Assembly (NCBI GenBank): GCA_017524445.1
Contig: JAFXVP010000020.1
Coordinates: forward strand, 1 to 54,370
Origin: Clostridia bacterium
GTDB lineage: Bacteria > Bacillota > Clostridia > Christensenellales > CAG-138
Reading direction: 5' to 3'
Length of the DNA stretch: 54,370 bases
Part shown: piece by piece, positions 1 through 9,553 of the stretch
Position numbering within the stretch: position 1 is the first letter of the stretch
Layout: the number at the start of each line of letters is the position of its first letter
Made by a program: the position numbers and the translations under genes
Notes under the pieces: generated by a model
What the model was told of the DNA's origin: nothing
The model's input: the letters and a program-made list of their open reading frames with translations, nothing else
The model's database searches: none

Positions 1-623
1 GCCCAGACGACCAGACGCGCCGTTTCCATTTTCTTTGCGGTCGCGACGCCGATCTCATTCGTGCCGCAGAGCATCCAAGGCAGCACGTTCACGCCGTCCG
101 GAAAGACCACAATGCACTCGGTGCACATCTGCCAGAGCGTTCGCGTGAACGTCTTTTCATCGAGGTCGTGCACATAGGTCATGGCCAAAAGGTTCGCCGG
201 ATGGCAGTGCATGATGACGCGGTTTTTAGGATCGACTTTCATGCGCGCGACGTGGCTCATCATATGCGCCGGGAATTCGCTGGTGAATCTGCCACCGTCA
301 GAAAAGCCCCAGAGGACTTCCGCCTCCCTGCCGCTGTCTGCGAGGCGGACAATACCGAGGTTGACTTCCGGCGCGTACTGGACATTTTTAAAATACTTGC
401 CCGTGCCGGTGACAAGAAAGCACTTTCCGTCAAGCTCGGGGGCTTCAAATCCTGTGGGAATCGTTCGGACGATTGCGGGGATCGTAAGGTATTTGCGCAC
501 TTCGGTTTCGTCAAGCAGCAAACTGATATTGCCGCCGTTGCGCTCGTCCCATCCGTGGTTGTACATGTTTGTCGCAGTGCGGATCATCTCCGTCATAAAC
601 GGTGCGGTTAAGATGTCTTTCAT
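1..623 (-). CDS. rhaD: Rhamnulose-1-phosphate aldolase, 3' end cut by window edge
   Basis: Class II aldolase that splits L-rhamnulose 1-phosphate into dihydroxyacetone phosphate and L-lactaldehyde, the last step of rhamnose breakdown in the cytoplasm. About 207 codons are visible of a family that is usually near 270 residues, so the C-terminal quarter lies outside the window. Seen: start MKDILTAPFMTEM, an N-terminal NGGNISLLL segment typical of class II aldolases, and the zinc-ligand HxH in MHCHPANLLAM. The ATG at 623 follows an AAGGAG ribosome site. It is the last gene of the rhamnoside operon, 55 nt after rhaA; that gap holds a hairpin-forming repeat. Identification is firm because of motif and rhaA/rhaB neighbours. 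Confidence 0.93.
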   Translation of the reverse strand, partial: MKDILTAPFMTEMIRTATNMYNHGWDERNGGNISLLLDETEVRKYLTIPAIVRTIPTGFEAPELDGKCFLVTGTGKYFKNVQYAPEVNLGIVRLADSGREAEVLWGFSDGGRFTSEFPAHMMSHVARMKVDPKNRVIMHCHPANLLAMTYVHDLDEKTFTRTLWQMCTECIVVFPDGVNVLPWMLCGTNEIGVATAKKMETARLVVW

Positions 624-636
624 ATTTGATCTCCTT

Positions 637-672
637 TATTCCTAAATTCGCGGGGTGTCGGGGACGACGCCC
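637..672 (-). repeat. Hairpin-forming repeat copy in the rhaA-rhaD gap
   Basis: On the minus strand this begins GTAGGGGGCG and ends CACCCCGC, forming a 9-bp stem (one G-U pair) around a 4-nt loop. A related 28-nt sequence (21 of 28 positions alike) is found at the 3' end of rhaB near 1944-1971. It may be a small interspersed repeat; a role as an intercistronic stability hairpin is equally possible. Confidence 0.45.
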
Positions 673-678
673 CCTACA

Positions 679-1926
679 TCATTTGCGCGTCGAAAGTACA
701 TTTGCTTCGTATGCTTCGATTTCACGGAACCATTCGCCGTCGGCGAGCTTACCGCATCTATGGCAGTATTCGTCCCAGATCTCGCCGAACGGCAGGGTTT
801 TGAGCTCCTCCTGCGCGACCATCAGCTTGGTGAAATTGCTCTCGTCCTGCAGGGCTTTCAAATCCTCGTTCGGCTGCAGCAACGCATAGAGAAGCGCCTT
901 CTGTACGTTGCGGAAGCCCGTCGTCCACGCCGAGATGCGGTTGATCGACGCATCGAAATAATCGAGCGCGATATGCACGCGGTTTATGCCGCAGCGCACG
1001 ATCTCCCTTGCGATCTCCTTTGTTTCGTCGTCGAACAGCACCACATGATCGGAATCCCAACGGATCGGGCGCGTGACGTGCAGCGCGATCTCCGGGAAGA
1101 ATGCTAAAAGCGCCGGGATCTTGTCGCTTACCACCTCGGTCGGATGATAGTGCCCGTTGTCCATCAGCGGGATGCATTTCTCCTTGTTCATCGCGGCATA
1201 GGAAAGCGCGAACTCGCCGCTGCCGACCGTGTACGCTTCCACGCCGATGCCGAACACCTTGGATTCGATGCACGGCTTGACCTTATGGAAATCGTACGGC
1301 TCAGAGAGAATCTCGTCGATGCTTTCGCGATAGCGCACACGCGGGCCTATGCGGTCGGCGGGGATGTCCTTGAAGCCGTCGCCGGTCCAGATATTCATGA
1401 CGCAGGGCTCGCCCAATTCTTCCGCAAGGTACGAGGAGATGCGGATGCACGCCTTGCCGTGCTCGATCCAAAACCTGCGGGTCGCTTCGTTCGGTGAAGA
1501 AAGCGTCAGCGGATCGCAGTTCGGATGGGAGAAGAAGGTCGGGTTGAAATCACATCCGAGACCGCGCGCCTTGCAGAAATCGACCCACTTCTGAAAATGC
1601 TTCGGTTCCAGCTTGTCGCGGTCTGCCCATTCGCCGTCAAAGATTGCATAGCTGGCGTGCAGGTTCATCTTGGGCTTGCCGGGGATCAAAGACAGGACTT
1701 TGTCGAGATCCGCCATAAGCTCCTCGGGCGTTCTCGCACGGCCCGGATAGTTGCCGGTCGTCTGAATCCCGCCGGTCAGCGGTTTATTCGGGTCGGTATC
1801 GAAGCCCCGCACGTCGTCGCCCTGCCAGCAATGCAGGGAGACCGGAACAGTCTTCAAGGTCTCGATCGCCTGTTCGACGTCCACGCCGTATGCGGCGTAC
1901 TTTGCTTTTGCTTCTGCAAATGACAT
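679..1926 (-). CDS. rhaA: L-rhamnose isomerase
   Basis: Converts L-rhamnose to L-rhamnulose. The 415-residue protein matches the usual length (about 415-425). Recognised from the N-terminal AYGVDVEQAIETLKTVPVSL and the segment SLHCWQGDDVRGFD, then the barrel motifs LHASYAIFDGE and CDFNPTFFSHP, and the metal-site region around MNIWTGDGFKD and LMDNGHYHPTE. The start at 1926 has an AAAGGAGG site; the stop of rhaB lies just 2 nt upstream, so the two are translationally close. Part of the rhamnoside operon. No oddity in length or motifs. Confidence 0.96.
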   Translation of the reverse strand: MSFAEAKAKYAAYGVDVEQAIETLKTVPVSLHCWQGDDVRGFDTDPNKPLTGGIQTTGNYPGRARTPEELMADLDKVLSLIPGKPKMNLHASYAIFDGEWADRDKLEPKHFQKWVDFCKARGLGCDFNPTFFSHPNCDPLTLSSPNEATRRFWIEHGKACIRISSYLAEELGEPCVMNIWTGDGFKDIPADRIGPRVRYRESIDEILSEPYDFHKVKPCIESKVFGIGVEAYTVGSGEFALSYAAMNKEKCIPLMDNGHYHPTEVVSDKIPALLAFFPEIALHVTRPIRWDSDHVVLFDDETKEIAREIVRCGINRVHIALDYFDASINRISAWTTGFRNVQKALLYALLQPNEDLKALQDESNFTKLMVAQEELKTLPFGEIWDEYCHRCGKLADGEWFREIEAYEANVLSTRK

Positions 1927-1928
1927 AT

Positions 1929-3227
1929 CTATTCCTCCTTTTGCGGGGCACCGAGGTCGCCGCCCCTTACGATTTGGGTTTTCAAATTTCCAAGCGCCGT
2001 TGCCTCGATCGGCAGGGCGATCACTCTTTTTCCTGTCGCTTCTTCGGTCAGGCGGTTCAAAAAGCCGTTCTTTGCACCGCCGCCGACGATGTAAAGCTTG
2101 TCAAAATGCCTGCCTGTATTGTGCTGCAGTTCCTGCACGGCGTTCATGTAGGAAAGCGCGAGACTTCGGTACGCGCAGCGGAAGTAATCGCCCGCCGTTT
2201 TCGGCTTTGCGGAAAGCGCGTTATCGAACGCTTCGACCATGTTTTCGGGCGCGAGAAATGCCGCGGCGTTCGCGTCGACCGTTTCTTCGAATCGGCTTGC
2301 CTCCGCTTCCGCCGTAATCTCGCCCCACGGCTTTTCGGGGCAAAGCTCCGCGCGCAGGCGATTCACGAGCCACATGCCCATGATGTTCTTCTGATAGCGG
2401 TTATAACCTACGCCGCCCTCATTCGACCAGTTTGCCAGTTCCGAAGCGGCGTTCGTGATCGACTTTTCGGTCTTCACGCCGAGAAGCGACCATGTGCCAC
2501 TCGAAATGTACGGCGCATTTTCTTCCATCGGGATGCCCTCAACGGCGCTTCCTGTGTCGTGTGTGGCGCAGAGCATGACCTTGATCCCCTCGTATTCTCC
2601 GATGATCGAACCGGGCTGCCGAAGGGGGTAAAAGAGGTGTGGCGGCAGCCCGAGCGCGGCAATGATCTCCGGATCATACGCGCCGTTTTTGGTGTTCACC
2701 ATACCGGTGGTGGTGGCGTTGGTGTACTCGTGCGATTTCGCGCCGCAGAGCCGGTACATCAGGTATTCGGGGATCATCAAAAAATCGGTGACGCCGTCCA
2801 GCCGTCCGGCGATCTTATCCGTATACAGTTGATAGATCGTATTGAACGGCTGAAACTGAATCCCGGTATGCCGATACAGCCGTGTGAACGAAATGCGCTC
2901 ATGCACCTTTTCGATCACCGCTTCGGTGCGGTGATCGCGGTACGCATAGACCGGAAGCACCGGTTCGTCGCCTTTCAGCAGCACATAGTCCACGCCCCAG
3001 GTGTCGACGGACAGCGATTCGATTTCATACTTTGCGCACGCCTTTTCGATCCCCGCTTTGACATGGGAAACGAGCGCGTCAATATCCCAACACAGATGCC
3101 CGTTTTGCTCAACAACGCCGTTCGGGAAGCGGTAAACCTCGCAGGTCTTAAGTTCACCGTTTTCCTTCCAACCCACGATATGCCGTCCGCTCGACGCGCC
3201 GATGTCGATTGCAAGATAGCGATTCAT
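1929..3227 (-). CDS. rhaB: Rhamnulokinase
   Basis: FGGY-family sugar kinase that phosphorylates L-rhamnulose at O-1 with ATP; 432 residues with the start chosen at [14 protein letters not shown], whose ATG overlaps the stop of the upstream rhamnosidase (ATGA). Longer in-frame extensions upstream run into that gene and are not used. Seen: phosphate loop DIGASSGRH, segment SVDTWGVDYVLL, the ATHDTGSAV motif and the C-terminal VGGGAKN adenosine motif. The final residues, after EATALGNLK, read IVRGGDLGAPQKEE and coincide with a repeat also present between rhaA and rhaD, so the natural C-terminus may have been replaced by repeat-derived residues. Confidence 0.95.
   Translation of the reverse strand: MNRYLAIDIGASSGRHIVGWKENGELKTCEVYRFPNGVVEQNGHLCWDIDALVSHVKAGIEKACAKYEIESLSVDTWGVDYVLLKGDEPVLPVYAYRDHRTEAVIEKVHERISFTRLYRHTGIQFQPFNTIYQLYTDKIAGRLDGVTDFLMIPEYLMYRLCGAKSHEYTNATTTGMVNTKNGAYDPEIIAALGLPPHLFYPLRQPGSIIGEYEGIKVMLCATHDTGSAVEGIPMEENAPYISSGTWSLLGVKTEKSITNAASELANWSNEGGVGYNRYQKNIMGMWLVNRLRAELCPEKPWGEITAEAEASRFEETVDANAAAFLAPENMVEAFDNALSAKPKTAGDYFRCAYRSLALSYMNAVQELQHNTGRHFDKLYIVGGGAKNGFLNRLTEEATGKRVIALPIEATALGNLKTQIVRGGDLGAPQKEE
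1944..1971 (-). repeat. Repeat copy forming the rhaB 3' end
   Basis: Minus strand starts GTAAGGGGCGG and ends GTGCCCCGC; 21 of 28 positions match the copy in the rhaA-rhaD gap. It lies within the last codons of rhaB. A small mobile or recombinogenic repeat is an inference. Confidence 0.4.
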
Positions 3228-5773
3228 GCTTCCTCCGTGTAGATATGCAGCCCTGTGCCGATGGTTTCCGTCTTGCCGGACGGCAATTTGACCGTCGCTT
3301 CGCAGTTTGCGGGAATCGTGATCGTGTATGTCGTTTTCCCGTCTTTGCGCTCCCACTTGCTTTCGATCCTGCCGAACACGCTTACATAGCTTGCTTGGGC
3401 TTCGGTGAAATGCCCGCCGGGCTTCGGCGAAACCGTGAAGTGATTGTCGCCGTCCACGCGGATGCCGCACATGGTCGAAAACAGCCATTCAACCATTGCG
3501 CCTTTGCTGTAATGATTCAGCGAGCCGATACCGCCCTGCGTGCTGTTCGGACCTTCCCACGCTTCCCAGATCGTCGTGGCACCTGCCTTCGGCATCGAAA
3601 GCCAGCCCGGGATCTGTCCGTTTTCGAGCAGACGATACGCCGCCTCGACGTCGATCTCCGTCAGCACGTCAAGGATCAGCGGCGTCGAAAGGAAGCCAGT
3701 GCCGAGCCGCCAGCCGTAGTGTTCGAGCGCTTCGATCAGGCGGTTCTTGGCGTAGGCGGTCTGTTCTTCTTCCAGAAGATCGAAGTACAGCGGACGCACC
3801 AGCTGTGCCTGCCGGTCGGTGTCCAGCTTGAACGGCTCGGTCTTGACCAGTTCGCGGTATGCCGCTTTGCAGCCGTCGCTGTAGCCTTGGAATTCCTCTG
3901 CGTCTGCATCGTGACCAAGCTGCTTTGCGATCTTTGCCATCAGACCGAGTACATGACAGGTGTAGGCAGTACTTACCTCCGGGTGCGGCGCGACGAAATC
4001 CTGCCAATGGAAACCGCCGTCCACATCCGCCGGCTCCGCCCATTCGCCGTAACTCTGCCCCTGATTGACAAAATACCGTTTTGCTTCCTTCGGCATGTCG
4101 TAACGCTTGGAAAAGAGCGGCATCGATTTGCCGCAGCGACGTTCCATAAAACGGGCGTACTTCGCCATGCCTTCGTAGAACGCGCGAAGGATCGAATCGT
4201 CCCGATTGATCTCTGCATACCGCCAAGGGATCAGCACGCCTACGTCAGACCAACCCACGGAACCGTTCATGGTCCACATGTAAAAGTCTGCGCCGCCGTC
4301 CGGCGCGATATGCGGCAGCCGCCCGTTCTTCTTCTGCCAGTCGAACACGTCGTTCAGGTATTTTTTCGCAAACGGCGCGAAGTCAAAGAGATAGGACGCC
4401 GTCGTAAAGAACAGCTGTGCGTCGCCGGTCCAGCCGTGCCTTTCACGCGTCGGGCAGTCGGTCGGGATGTCCAGATGATTGCCCTTCGCCGACCACACCG
4501 TCGCGTCAAAGAAACGGTTCAAAAGCGCGTTGGAGCTGTGGAAATCGCCGGTGCGCTCGAGGTCGGAATAGACGGCGATCGCTTCAATCTGTTCGGGATC
4601 GAGTTCGACGTCGGTCTCGACCTCGGCATACTGGAAACCGAATACAGCGAAGGTTGTTTTATATTCGTTCAGCCCCTCACCGCAAGTGTAGTCGATCTTC
4701 TGCAGCGGCGTTGTGACGCCCTTCCTCGAAAGCTGTATGTTCTTCTGCGTCAGATTGCCGTTTTCGTCGAGCATCTCGCCGAAGCGCCACACCATGCGAC
4801 TCCCAACGTGCGCGGTAACGCGGAACGCGACATACCCCGCGATATTCTGTCCGAAATCCAGCAGTTTCTTTCCGTTCGACGCGGTCGTGATCGAGGGACT
4901 GAACCGCTCGTGCTCGGTCACCGGGACGTTGTTTGATGCAGTTGGGACGACCTTGTGGTTCGTTTCTTTGGCTTTGCCCGTATACATCGGCGTACGGAAC
5001 GCCTCGACGATCTCGCCATCCTTGTTGTCAGCAAAGCGGATCGGGCCGTCGTTCGACCAATCCCATGTGTGATCCGTTCCGACCGTTTCGGTCGTTCCGT
5101 CGGCGTAGGTGATCTCAAGCTGCATCAAAAGCTTCGTTTCCGTGCCGTACTGGTTCTTGCGTCCCCATGCGCCGCAGCTGCCGCGATACCACCCGTCGGC
5201 AAGCTGTGCCGTGAGTTCGTGCTCGCCGACCGACAGCAGTTCCGTCACATCATAGGTCTGGTACTGCACGCGCTTGCGGTAGTCGGTGTATCCGGGCGCA
5301 AAGACGAAATTGCCGATCCGCTTTCCATTCAGCTTCGCCTCATACAGTCCGCAGGCGGTCGCGTACAGACGCGCACGTCTGACTGGCTTTGCAACCGAAA
5401 ACGTCTTGCGGAAGCAGTCGACCGGATAGCGCTGCTTTTTGTTGACCGTGTAGTTGCCGGTGATCCATTTGGCCTTCCAGTCGGTTTTGTCCAGGAGGCC
5501 CATCTCGAAGAAAGCTTCGCTCCACTCCCCCGGCTGATCGTTCTCGTCCCAAAGACGAATCTTCCAATTGACGCGCTCGCGGGAAACAAGCTCCATCGGG
5601 TATTCCGTGTGCATGACATTGCTTTCGACCTTGCCGGAATCCCAGTTTTCGGTGACGATCCGATAAGCGGTCTGCTTTTTGCCGCATTCACAGTTCCACA
5701 TCATGCGCGGATGCGGAATATCGATCCCAATCGGATCAAAGAGATGTTCGGTTTTCAAACGGATCGCTTTCAT
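3224..5773 (-). CDS. Alpha-L-rhamnosidase, GH78 family, cytoplasmic
   Basis: Releases terminal L-rhamnose from rhamnosylated glycosides by an inverting mechanism. 849 residues with the usual GH78 order: N-terminal beta domains (about 1-330), (alpha/alpha)6 barrel (about 400-740) and a C-terminal beta domain. The GH78 signature [14 protein letters not shown] is near residue 437 and contains a catalytic acidic residue; a second conserved acidic region is WEAWEGPN. No signal peptide is seen, so substrate must be imported. The ATG at 5773 overlaps the symporter stop (ATGA), and its own stop overlaps rhaB, showing tight coupling. Substrate could be a flavonoid or plant rhamnoglucoside; the exact one cannot be told from sequence. 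Confidence 0.94.
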   Translation of the reverse strand: MKAIRLKTEHLFDPIGIDIPHPRMMWNCECGKKQTAYRIVTENWDSGKVESNVMHTEYPMELVSRERVNWKIRLWDENDQPGEWSEAFFEMGLLDKTDWKAKWITGNYTVNKKQRYPVDCFRKTFSVAKPVRRARLYATACGLYEAKLNGKRIGNFVFAPGYTDYRKRVQYQTYDVTELLSVGEHELTAQLADGWYRGSCGAWGRKNQYGTETKLLMQLEITYADGTTETVGTDHTWDWSNDGPIRFADNKDGEIVEAFRTPMYTGKAKETNHKVVPTASNNVPVTEHERFSPSITTASNGKKLLDFGQNIAGYVAFRVTAHVGSRMVWRFGEMLDENGNLTQKNIQLSRKGVTTPLQKIDYTCGEGLNEYKTTFAVFGFQYAEVETDVELDPEQIEAIAVYSDLERTGDFHSSNALLNRFFDATVWSAKGNHLDIPTDCPTRERHGWTGDAQLFFTTASYLFDFAPFAKKYLNDVFDWQKKNGRLPHIAPDGGADFYMWTMNGSVGWSDVGVLIPWRYAEINRDDSILRAFYEGMAKYARFMERRCGKSMPLFSKRYDMPKEAKRYFVNQGQSYGEWAEPADVDGGFHWQDFVAPHPEVSTAYTCHVLGLMAKIAKQLGHDADAEEFQGYSDGCKAAYRELVKTEPFKLDTDRQAQLVRPLYFDLLEEEQTAYAKNRLIEALEHYGWRLGTGFLSTPLILDVLTEIDVEAAYRLLENGQIPGWLSMPKAGATTIWEAWEGPNSTQGGIGSLNHYSKGAMVEWLFSTMCGIRVDGDNHFTVSPKPGGHFTEAQASYVSVFGRIESKWERKDGKTTYTITIPANCEATVKLPSGKTETIGTGLHIYTEEA

Positions 5774-7308
5774 GCTTCTGCATCCTCCGTTTGTTTCGCT
5801 TCATGCCTTGCTTTGATCTCCGCCTGCTTTCTCGGCAGATCCTTTTCGACGTTCAGGAAGAACAGGATCACAACAAGCGCGATGCCGGTAAAGACTTCCA
5901 GTCCGACGAAGGCAAACGAGATCACCCAGTTAACGCTTGCGGGCTGCTGCATGGCGACGGTCAGCACGCCGTCCGCAGCGGGTTTGATCGTTTCAAGCGC
6001 GATCTGCGACGCCCAGCCGTTGGATGCAAGCGTGCCCGCCGCGTCGGATACGGTCTTTGCTGTGAACGGCGCGATGTATCCTGCCTTGCTTAAAAGCCAG
6101 TTGAACACGCCGGTCATAATGCCCACCATCGCAACCGCAATGATGTTGTAGATCGACATCGCCGCGCCGTCGATACGTAGATCGGTTTTCCATTCGAGAT
6201 GGTCGAGACAGTCCGCGAACAGCGCCATAAAGACGTAGGCGCACGGCAGTCCGCCGATGTTTTTGATGAACTGCCCGATCAGAACCATGACAAGGTTGGT
6301 CTGGAAAATCCAGCAGATCAGCGAGCCGACCGCATAGAGGATGAAGCCGATCATCGTCACGTTTCGTTTGCCGAACTTCTTTGCAAGCGGCCATACCGCA
6401 AAGATGCCGATGCCCATCGGAATGCCGCCGATGACGGAGACCAGCATCTGCGTGATGCCGTCGTTATAAGTGCCGAGCACATAGTTGCAGTAGTAGACAA
6501 GACCGATGTTCTTGAGCGTCATTCCGACGGTATAAATCAGGAAATACGCATACATCAGCAGCATGTATTTGTCCGTGAACAGGATCTTCATCTGCTGCAA
6601 AAACGGCAGCTTATTCTCCTCTTTTGCTTCCGCCGCTTCCTCGGTGACGCGCTCCTTGGTAAAGAAGTACTCCATGAGCGTCAGCGGCAGCGCTATGATG
6701 GAAATCACGGACATCAGCAGAATCCATTTCGACTTGTCCACGCCGATCGCGGGCATGATGACCATCGGGAACACAAGCGCAACGAGGATACCGCTCATCA
6801 TGATCGTCGTGATCTGATTGAAGACCGAGAGCCCGCCGCGTTCGGTCGAGTTCCGAGTGGAAAGCGGTACCATGAGCCCGTGGCTCATGTTGAAGATCGT
6901 ATAGGCGAACGAATAGAACAGGTTATAGGAAAGCATGACCCAGATTGCCTTGACCGTGTCGCTGCTGTTCGGCACCGTAAAGAGCAGGATGCCAGTGACC
7001 GGTACGAGAATCGCCGAAAGCAGCAGCCACGGACGCGCCTTGCCCTCCTTGGTCTTCGTACGGTCGATCACCTGTCCCATGATGACGTTGGTGATCGCGT
7101 CGATGACCTTGCTTACGATCGGAAAGACCGTGAGGAATATCCCGCCCCAAAGCGGCGTCAGGTTCAGCACGTCGGTGTAATACACGTTGAGATACGTTGC
7201 AAGCACCGCGTTCAGAAGCAGCGCCCCGGCGGGCCCTAACAGGTAGCCCAGCCATTTCTCTTTTGCAGTGACGTTTTCGCTCGTTACAAGACTTCTCGGC
7301 AGTTTCAT
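5770..7308 (-). CDS. GPH-family (MelB-like) glycoside:cation symporter
   Basis: Twelve-helix major facilitator transporter of the glycoside-pentoside-hexuronide family, 512 residues. The start [19 protein letters not shown] at 7308 overlaps the stop of the GH3 gene (ATGA); longer upstream reading is only an extension into that gene. Key evidence is the family loop motif [15 protein letters not shown] between helices 2 and 3 and the [12 protein letters not shown] segment in helix 5. The long cytoplasmic loop with [11 protein letters not shown] sits in mid-protein. Between a glucosidase and a rhamnosidase, it probably brings in intact rhamnoglucosides with H+ or Na+. Confidence 0.92.
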   Translation of the reverse strand: MKLPRSLVTSENVTAKEKWLGYLLGPAGALLLNAVLATYLNVYYTDVLNLTPLWGGIFLTVFPIVSKVIDAITNVIMGQVIDRTKTKEGKARPWLLLSAILVPVTGILLFTVPNSSDTVKAIWVMLSYNLFYSFAYTIFNMSHGLMVPLSTRNSTERGGLSVFNQITTIMMSGILVALVFPMVIMPAIGVDKSKWILLMSVISIIALPLTLMEYFFTKERVTEEAAEAKEENKLPFLQQMKILFTDKYMLLMYAYFLIYTVGMTLKNIGLVYYCNYVLGTYNDGITQMLVSVIGGIPMGIGIFAVWPLAKKFGKRNVTMIGFILYAVGSLICWIFQTNLVMVLIGQFIKNIGGLPCAYVFMALFADCLDHLEWKTDLRIDGAAMSIYNIIAVAMVGIMTGVFNWLLSKAGYIAPFTAKTVSDAAGTLASNGWASQIALETIKPAADGVLTVAMQQPASVNWVISFAFVGLEVFTGIALVVILFFLNVEKDLPRKQAEIKARHEAKQTEDAEA

Positions 7309-9443
7309 GCGTTCTGTTCCTCCTTCGGCAGTTTCGGTACGTCGATCTTTTTGATAAAACAGCGGATCCCTTTGAATAAGTGTCCGTTGGTCAGTTCCGC
7401 AAAGCCCTGTGCGTAGTTGTACGGCATTTGTCTGCCCGCGCACATGGACATCGAACGCGGCGAATTGCTGTCCATGACGCGCTTCATAAAGAACGCGCCC
7501 TTCAGCGCATTGTCGCGTTCTGGACCTTCCGGCAGCTTCTCCGCCTGTTTCATGCTCTTTTTGACCACAGACATCACAGCGTTATACAGGATGCGTCCCA
7601 TGAACGTCTGATTGAGATCGGTGAAGCGCGATTCGAGCGTGACCGGAAAATGCGACGGTTCGGGGGTGATGACGAGTTCGTCGGAATAGGCGGTTACGTC
7701 CTTGGGTTCCGGGACGATGCAAACCGTTCTGGACTCGCCGGGGTTCAGATAAACCTTTTCAAAGCCCGCAAGCTCGCCGTCGATGAAAAGCTCGGCGACC
7801 TCTGCTCCGTAACGGTTGCCGGTGTTGGCGATCGTCTGTTCGTAGGCGTCGCCGTTCTGCTTCCATTCGGTCTTTGCAAAGGTCGTATAGCTGAGCCCGA
7901 AACCGAACGGGAACCGGACCGGAATGTTGTGTTTGCTGTAATAGCGGTAGCCGACCTCGGTGCCCTCGGAATAGACCTCGTTGATGCTCCTGCCGAAGGT
8001 TTCGTGGCTCGGAACGTCCTCATAGCGCATCGGCCACGTCTCAGCAAGCTTGCCGGACGGGTTTTTGATCCCAAACAGCAGATCATAAACCGCCGTGCCG
8101 CCGTTCTGCCCCGGCAGATACATATTCAGGATCGCGCCGACATCACCGCAGAACGGAAGCTCGACCGGCGAGCCGCCGAAAAGGACAATTACGACCGGTT
8201 TGCCGGTTTTTGTGAGCGTGTCAATCTCTCGTAGCTGTTTTTCCGGCAGTTTCATATCCTCGCGGTCGCAGCCCTCGGATTCGTATTCGTCGGTGAGTCC
8301 CGCAAAATACAGAATCGTATCGCACTCTTCCATGGGAACGGAGCGAACGCCGTGCGCCGTAAACGCGTCCTTCGGCGTCGTCAATCTTGCCGGGTTGATC
8401 ATCGAGCTGCCTGCACCCTGATAGCGCATATTCCCAAACAGCTCGCCCGCGATATGCAGCTTATCCGTCGCCTTCAGCGGCAAAATGCCGTCGTTTTTCA
8501 GCAGCACCGCGCAGTCCGCGGCAATCTCCGCCGCAAGCGCATGATGCGCGTCCCAGTCCACCGGCTTTGGATCGGCGGGTTTTACGTATGTGTCGATCCA
8601 GTTGAGGATATTCCTGCAGGCGTTATCGAGATCTTCCGCGGGCAGCGTGCCATCTTTGATCCCGTCCAAAATCCATCTACGGCAAATCGCAGTATCGCCC
8701 GGCATTTCGAGATCGAGCCCCGCTTTGAGGCTTTCCACGCGGTCGTGCATCGCGCCCCAATCGGTCATGACGACCCCTTGAAAACCCCATTCTTTGCGGA
8801 GCACGTCGGTAATCAGCCACTTGTTTTCCGAGCAGTACGTACCATTGACTTGATTGTAGGCGCACATGACGGTCGCGGGATGCGCGTACTTTACGATGTA
8901 CTCAAACGGCTTCAGATACAGTCTGCGCATCGTGTTTTCCGAGGCGATCGAATTGCCCATGAATCGGAAGTTCTCGGAGTTGTTCAGTGCAAAATGCTTG
9001 ACGGAAACGCCGACGCCCTTCGATTGCACGCCGTTGACTTCCGCCGCCCCCATCACGCCCGCAAGAAGCGGATCTTCGGAGAAGTACTCGAAGTTTCTGC
9101 CGCACAGCGGATTGCGCTTGATATTGACGCCCGGTCCCAAGAGCGTATGCACGCCGTAATACCGGCACTCTTCGGCGATCGCTTCGCCCATTTTGCGCGT
9201 GTTTTCCGGGTTCCAGCCCGACGCCGTTGTGACCGCCGTCGGGAACGATGTCGCGGGCTCGCTTTCGGAGACGCCGTTGTCGCCGCCTTCCTTCTGCACC
9301 CGCAGTCCGTGCGGTCCGTCCGACATGCGAAGCGACGGAATAGAAAGCCGCGGGATCGGATTCGTGTACATGAAGTCCGTACCCGACACCAGCGCCGCCT
9401 TCTCCTCCGCGGTCATTTCCCGAATCAGCCGTTCGATATCCAT
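7305..9443 (-). CDS. Beta-glucosidase-type glycoside hydrolase, GH3
   Basis: Retaining exo-acting glycosidase, 712 residues from the start [18 protein letters not shown] (ATG 9443, AGGAG site 9 nt away). The GH3 (beta/alpha)8 domain holds the nucleophile in VMTDWGAM near residue 226, preceded by KHFALNNSE; the second alpha/beta domain contains [11 protein letters not shown] and GYRYY, and a fibronectin-like region follows. No signal peptide. First gene of the operon, so it is made with the symporter and rhamnosidase. Likely removes the glucose of rhamnoglucosides after or before de-rhamnosylation; another beta-linked sugar cannot be excluded. Confidence 0.92.
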   Translation of the reverse strand: MDIERLIREMTAEEKAALVSGTDFMYTNPIPRLSIPSLRMSDGPHGLRVQKEGGDNGVSESEPATSFPTAVTTASGWNPENTRKMGEAIAEECRYYGVHTLLGPGVNIKRNPLCGRNFEYFSEDPLLAGVMGAAEVNGVQSKGVGVSVKHFALNNSENFRFMGNSIASENTMRRLYLKPFEYIVKYAHPATVMCAYNQVNGTYCSENKWLITDVLRKEWGFQGVVMTDWGAMHDRVESLKAGLDLEMPGDTAICRRWILDGIKDGTLPAEDLDNACRNILNWIDTYVKPADPKPVDWDAHHALAAEIAADCAVLLKNDGILPLKATDKLHIAGELFGNMRYQGAGSSMINPARLTTPKDAFTAHGVRSVPMEECDTILYFAGLTDEYESEGCDREDMKLPEKQLREIDTLTKTGKPVVIVLFGGSPVELPFCGDVGAILNMYLPGQNGGTAVYDLLFGIKNPSGKLAETWPMRYEDVPSHETFGRSINEVYSEGTEVGYRYYSKHNIPVRFPFGFGLSYTTFAKTEWKQNGDAYEQTIANTGNRYGAEVAELFIDGELAGFEKVYLNPGESRTVCIVPEPKDVTAYSDELVITPEPSHFPVTLESRFTDLNQTFMGRILYNAVMSVVKKSMKQAEKLPEGPERDNALKGAFFMKRVMDSNSPRSMSMCAGRQMPYNYAQGFAELTNGHLFKGIRCFIKKIDVPKLPKEEQNA

Positions 9444-9473
9444 GCCTGTTTCTCCTGCTTCGTTTCTGATACC

Positions 9474-9506
9474 AGTATAGCAAATGCATTGTTTTCTGTA
9501 TTGCAT
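9474..9506 (-). promoter_or_regulatory. Rhamnoside operon promoter and candidate AraC operator
   Basis: Minus-strand -10 TATACT (9474-9479) has only a poor -35 (AATACA, 9497-9502, spacer 17), as expected for an activator-dependent promoter. Perfect 5-bp inverted arms ATGCA (9484-9488) and TGCAT (9502-9506) flank a 13-bp spacer across the -35 region; this is a candidate regulator site. Confidence 0.55.
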
Positions 9507-9529
9507 CTTGGTAAGATATTTCGTATAAT
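9501..9529 (+). promoter_or_regulatory. Promoter of the AraC regulator gene
   Basis: TTGCAT (9501-9506), 17-nt spacer, TATAAT (9524-9529). The -35 box overlaps one arm of the candidate operator, so the regulator may control its own synthesis. Ribosome site TGGAGG at 9540-9545. Confidence 0.75.
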
Positions 9530-9553
9530 GGTAATGAAATGGAGGATGTGGAT

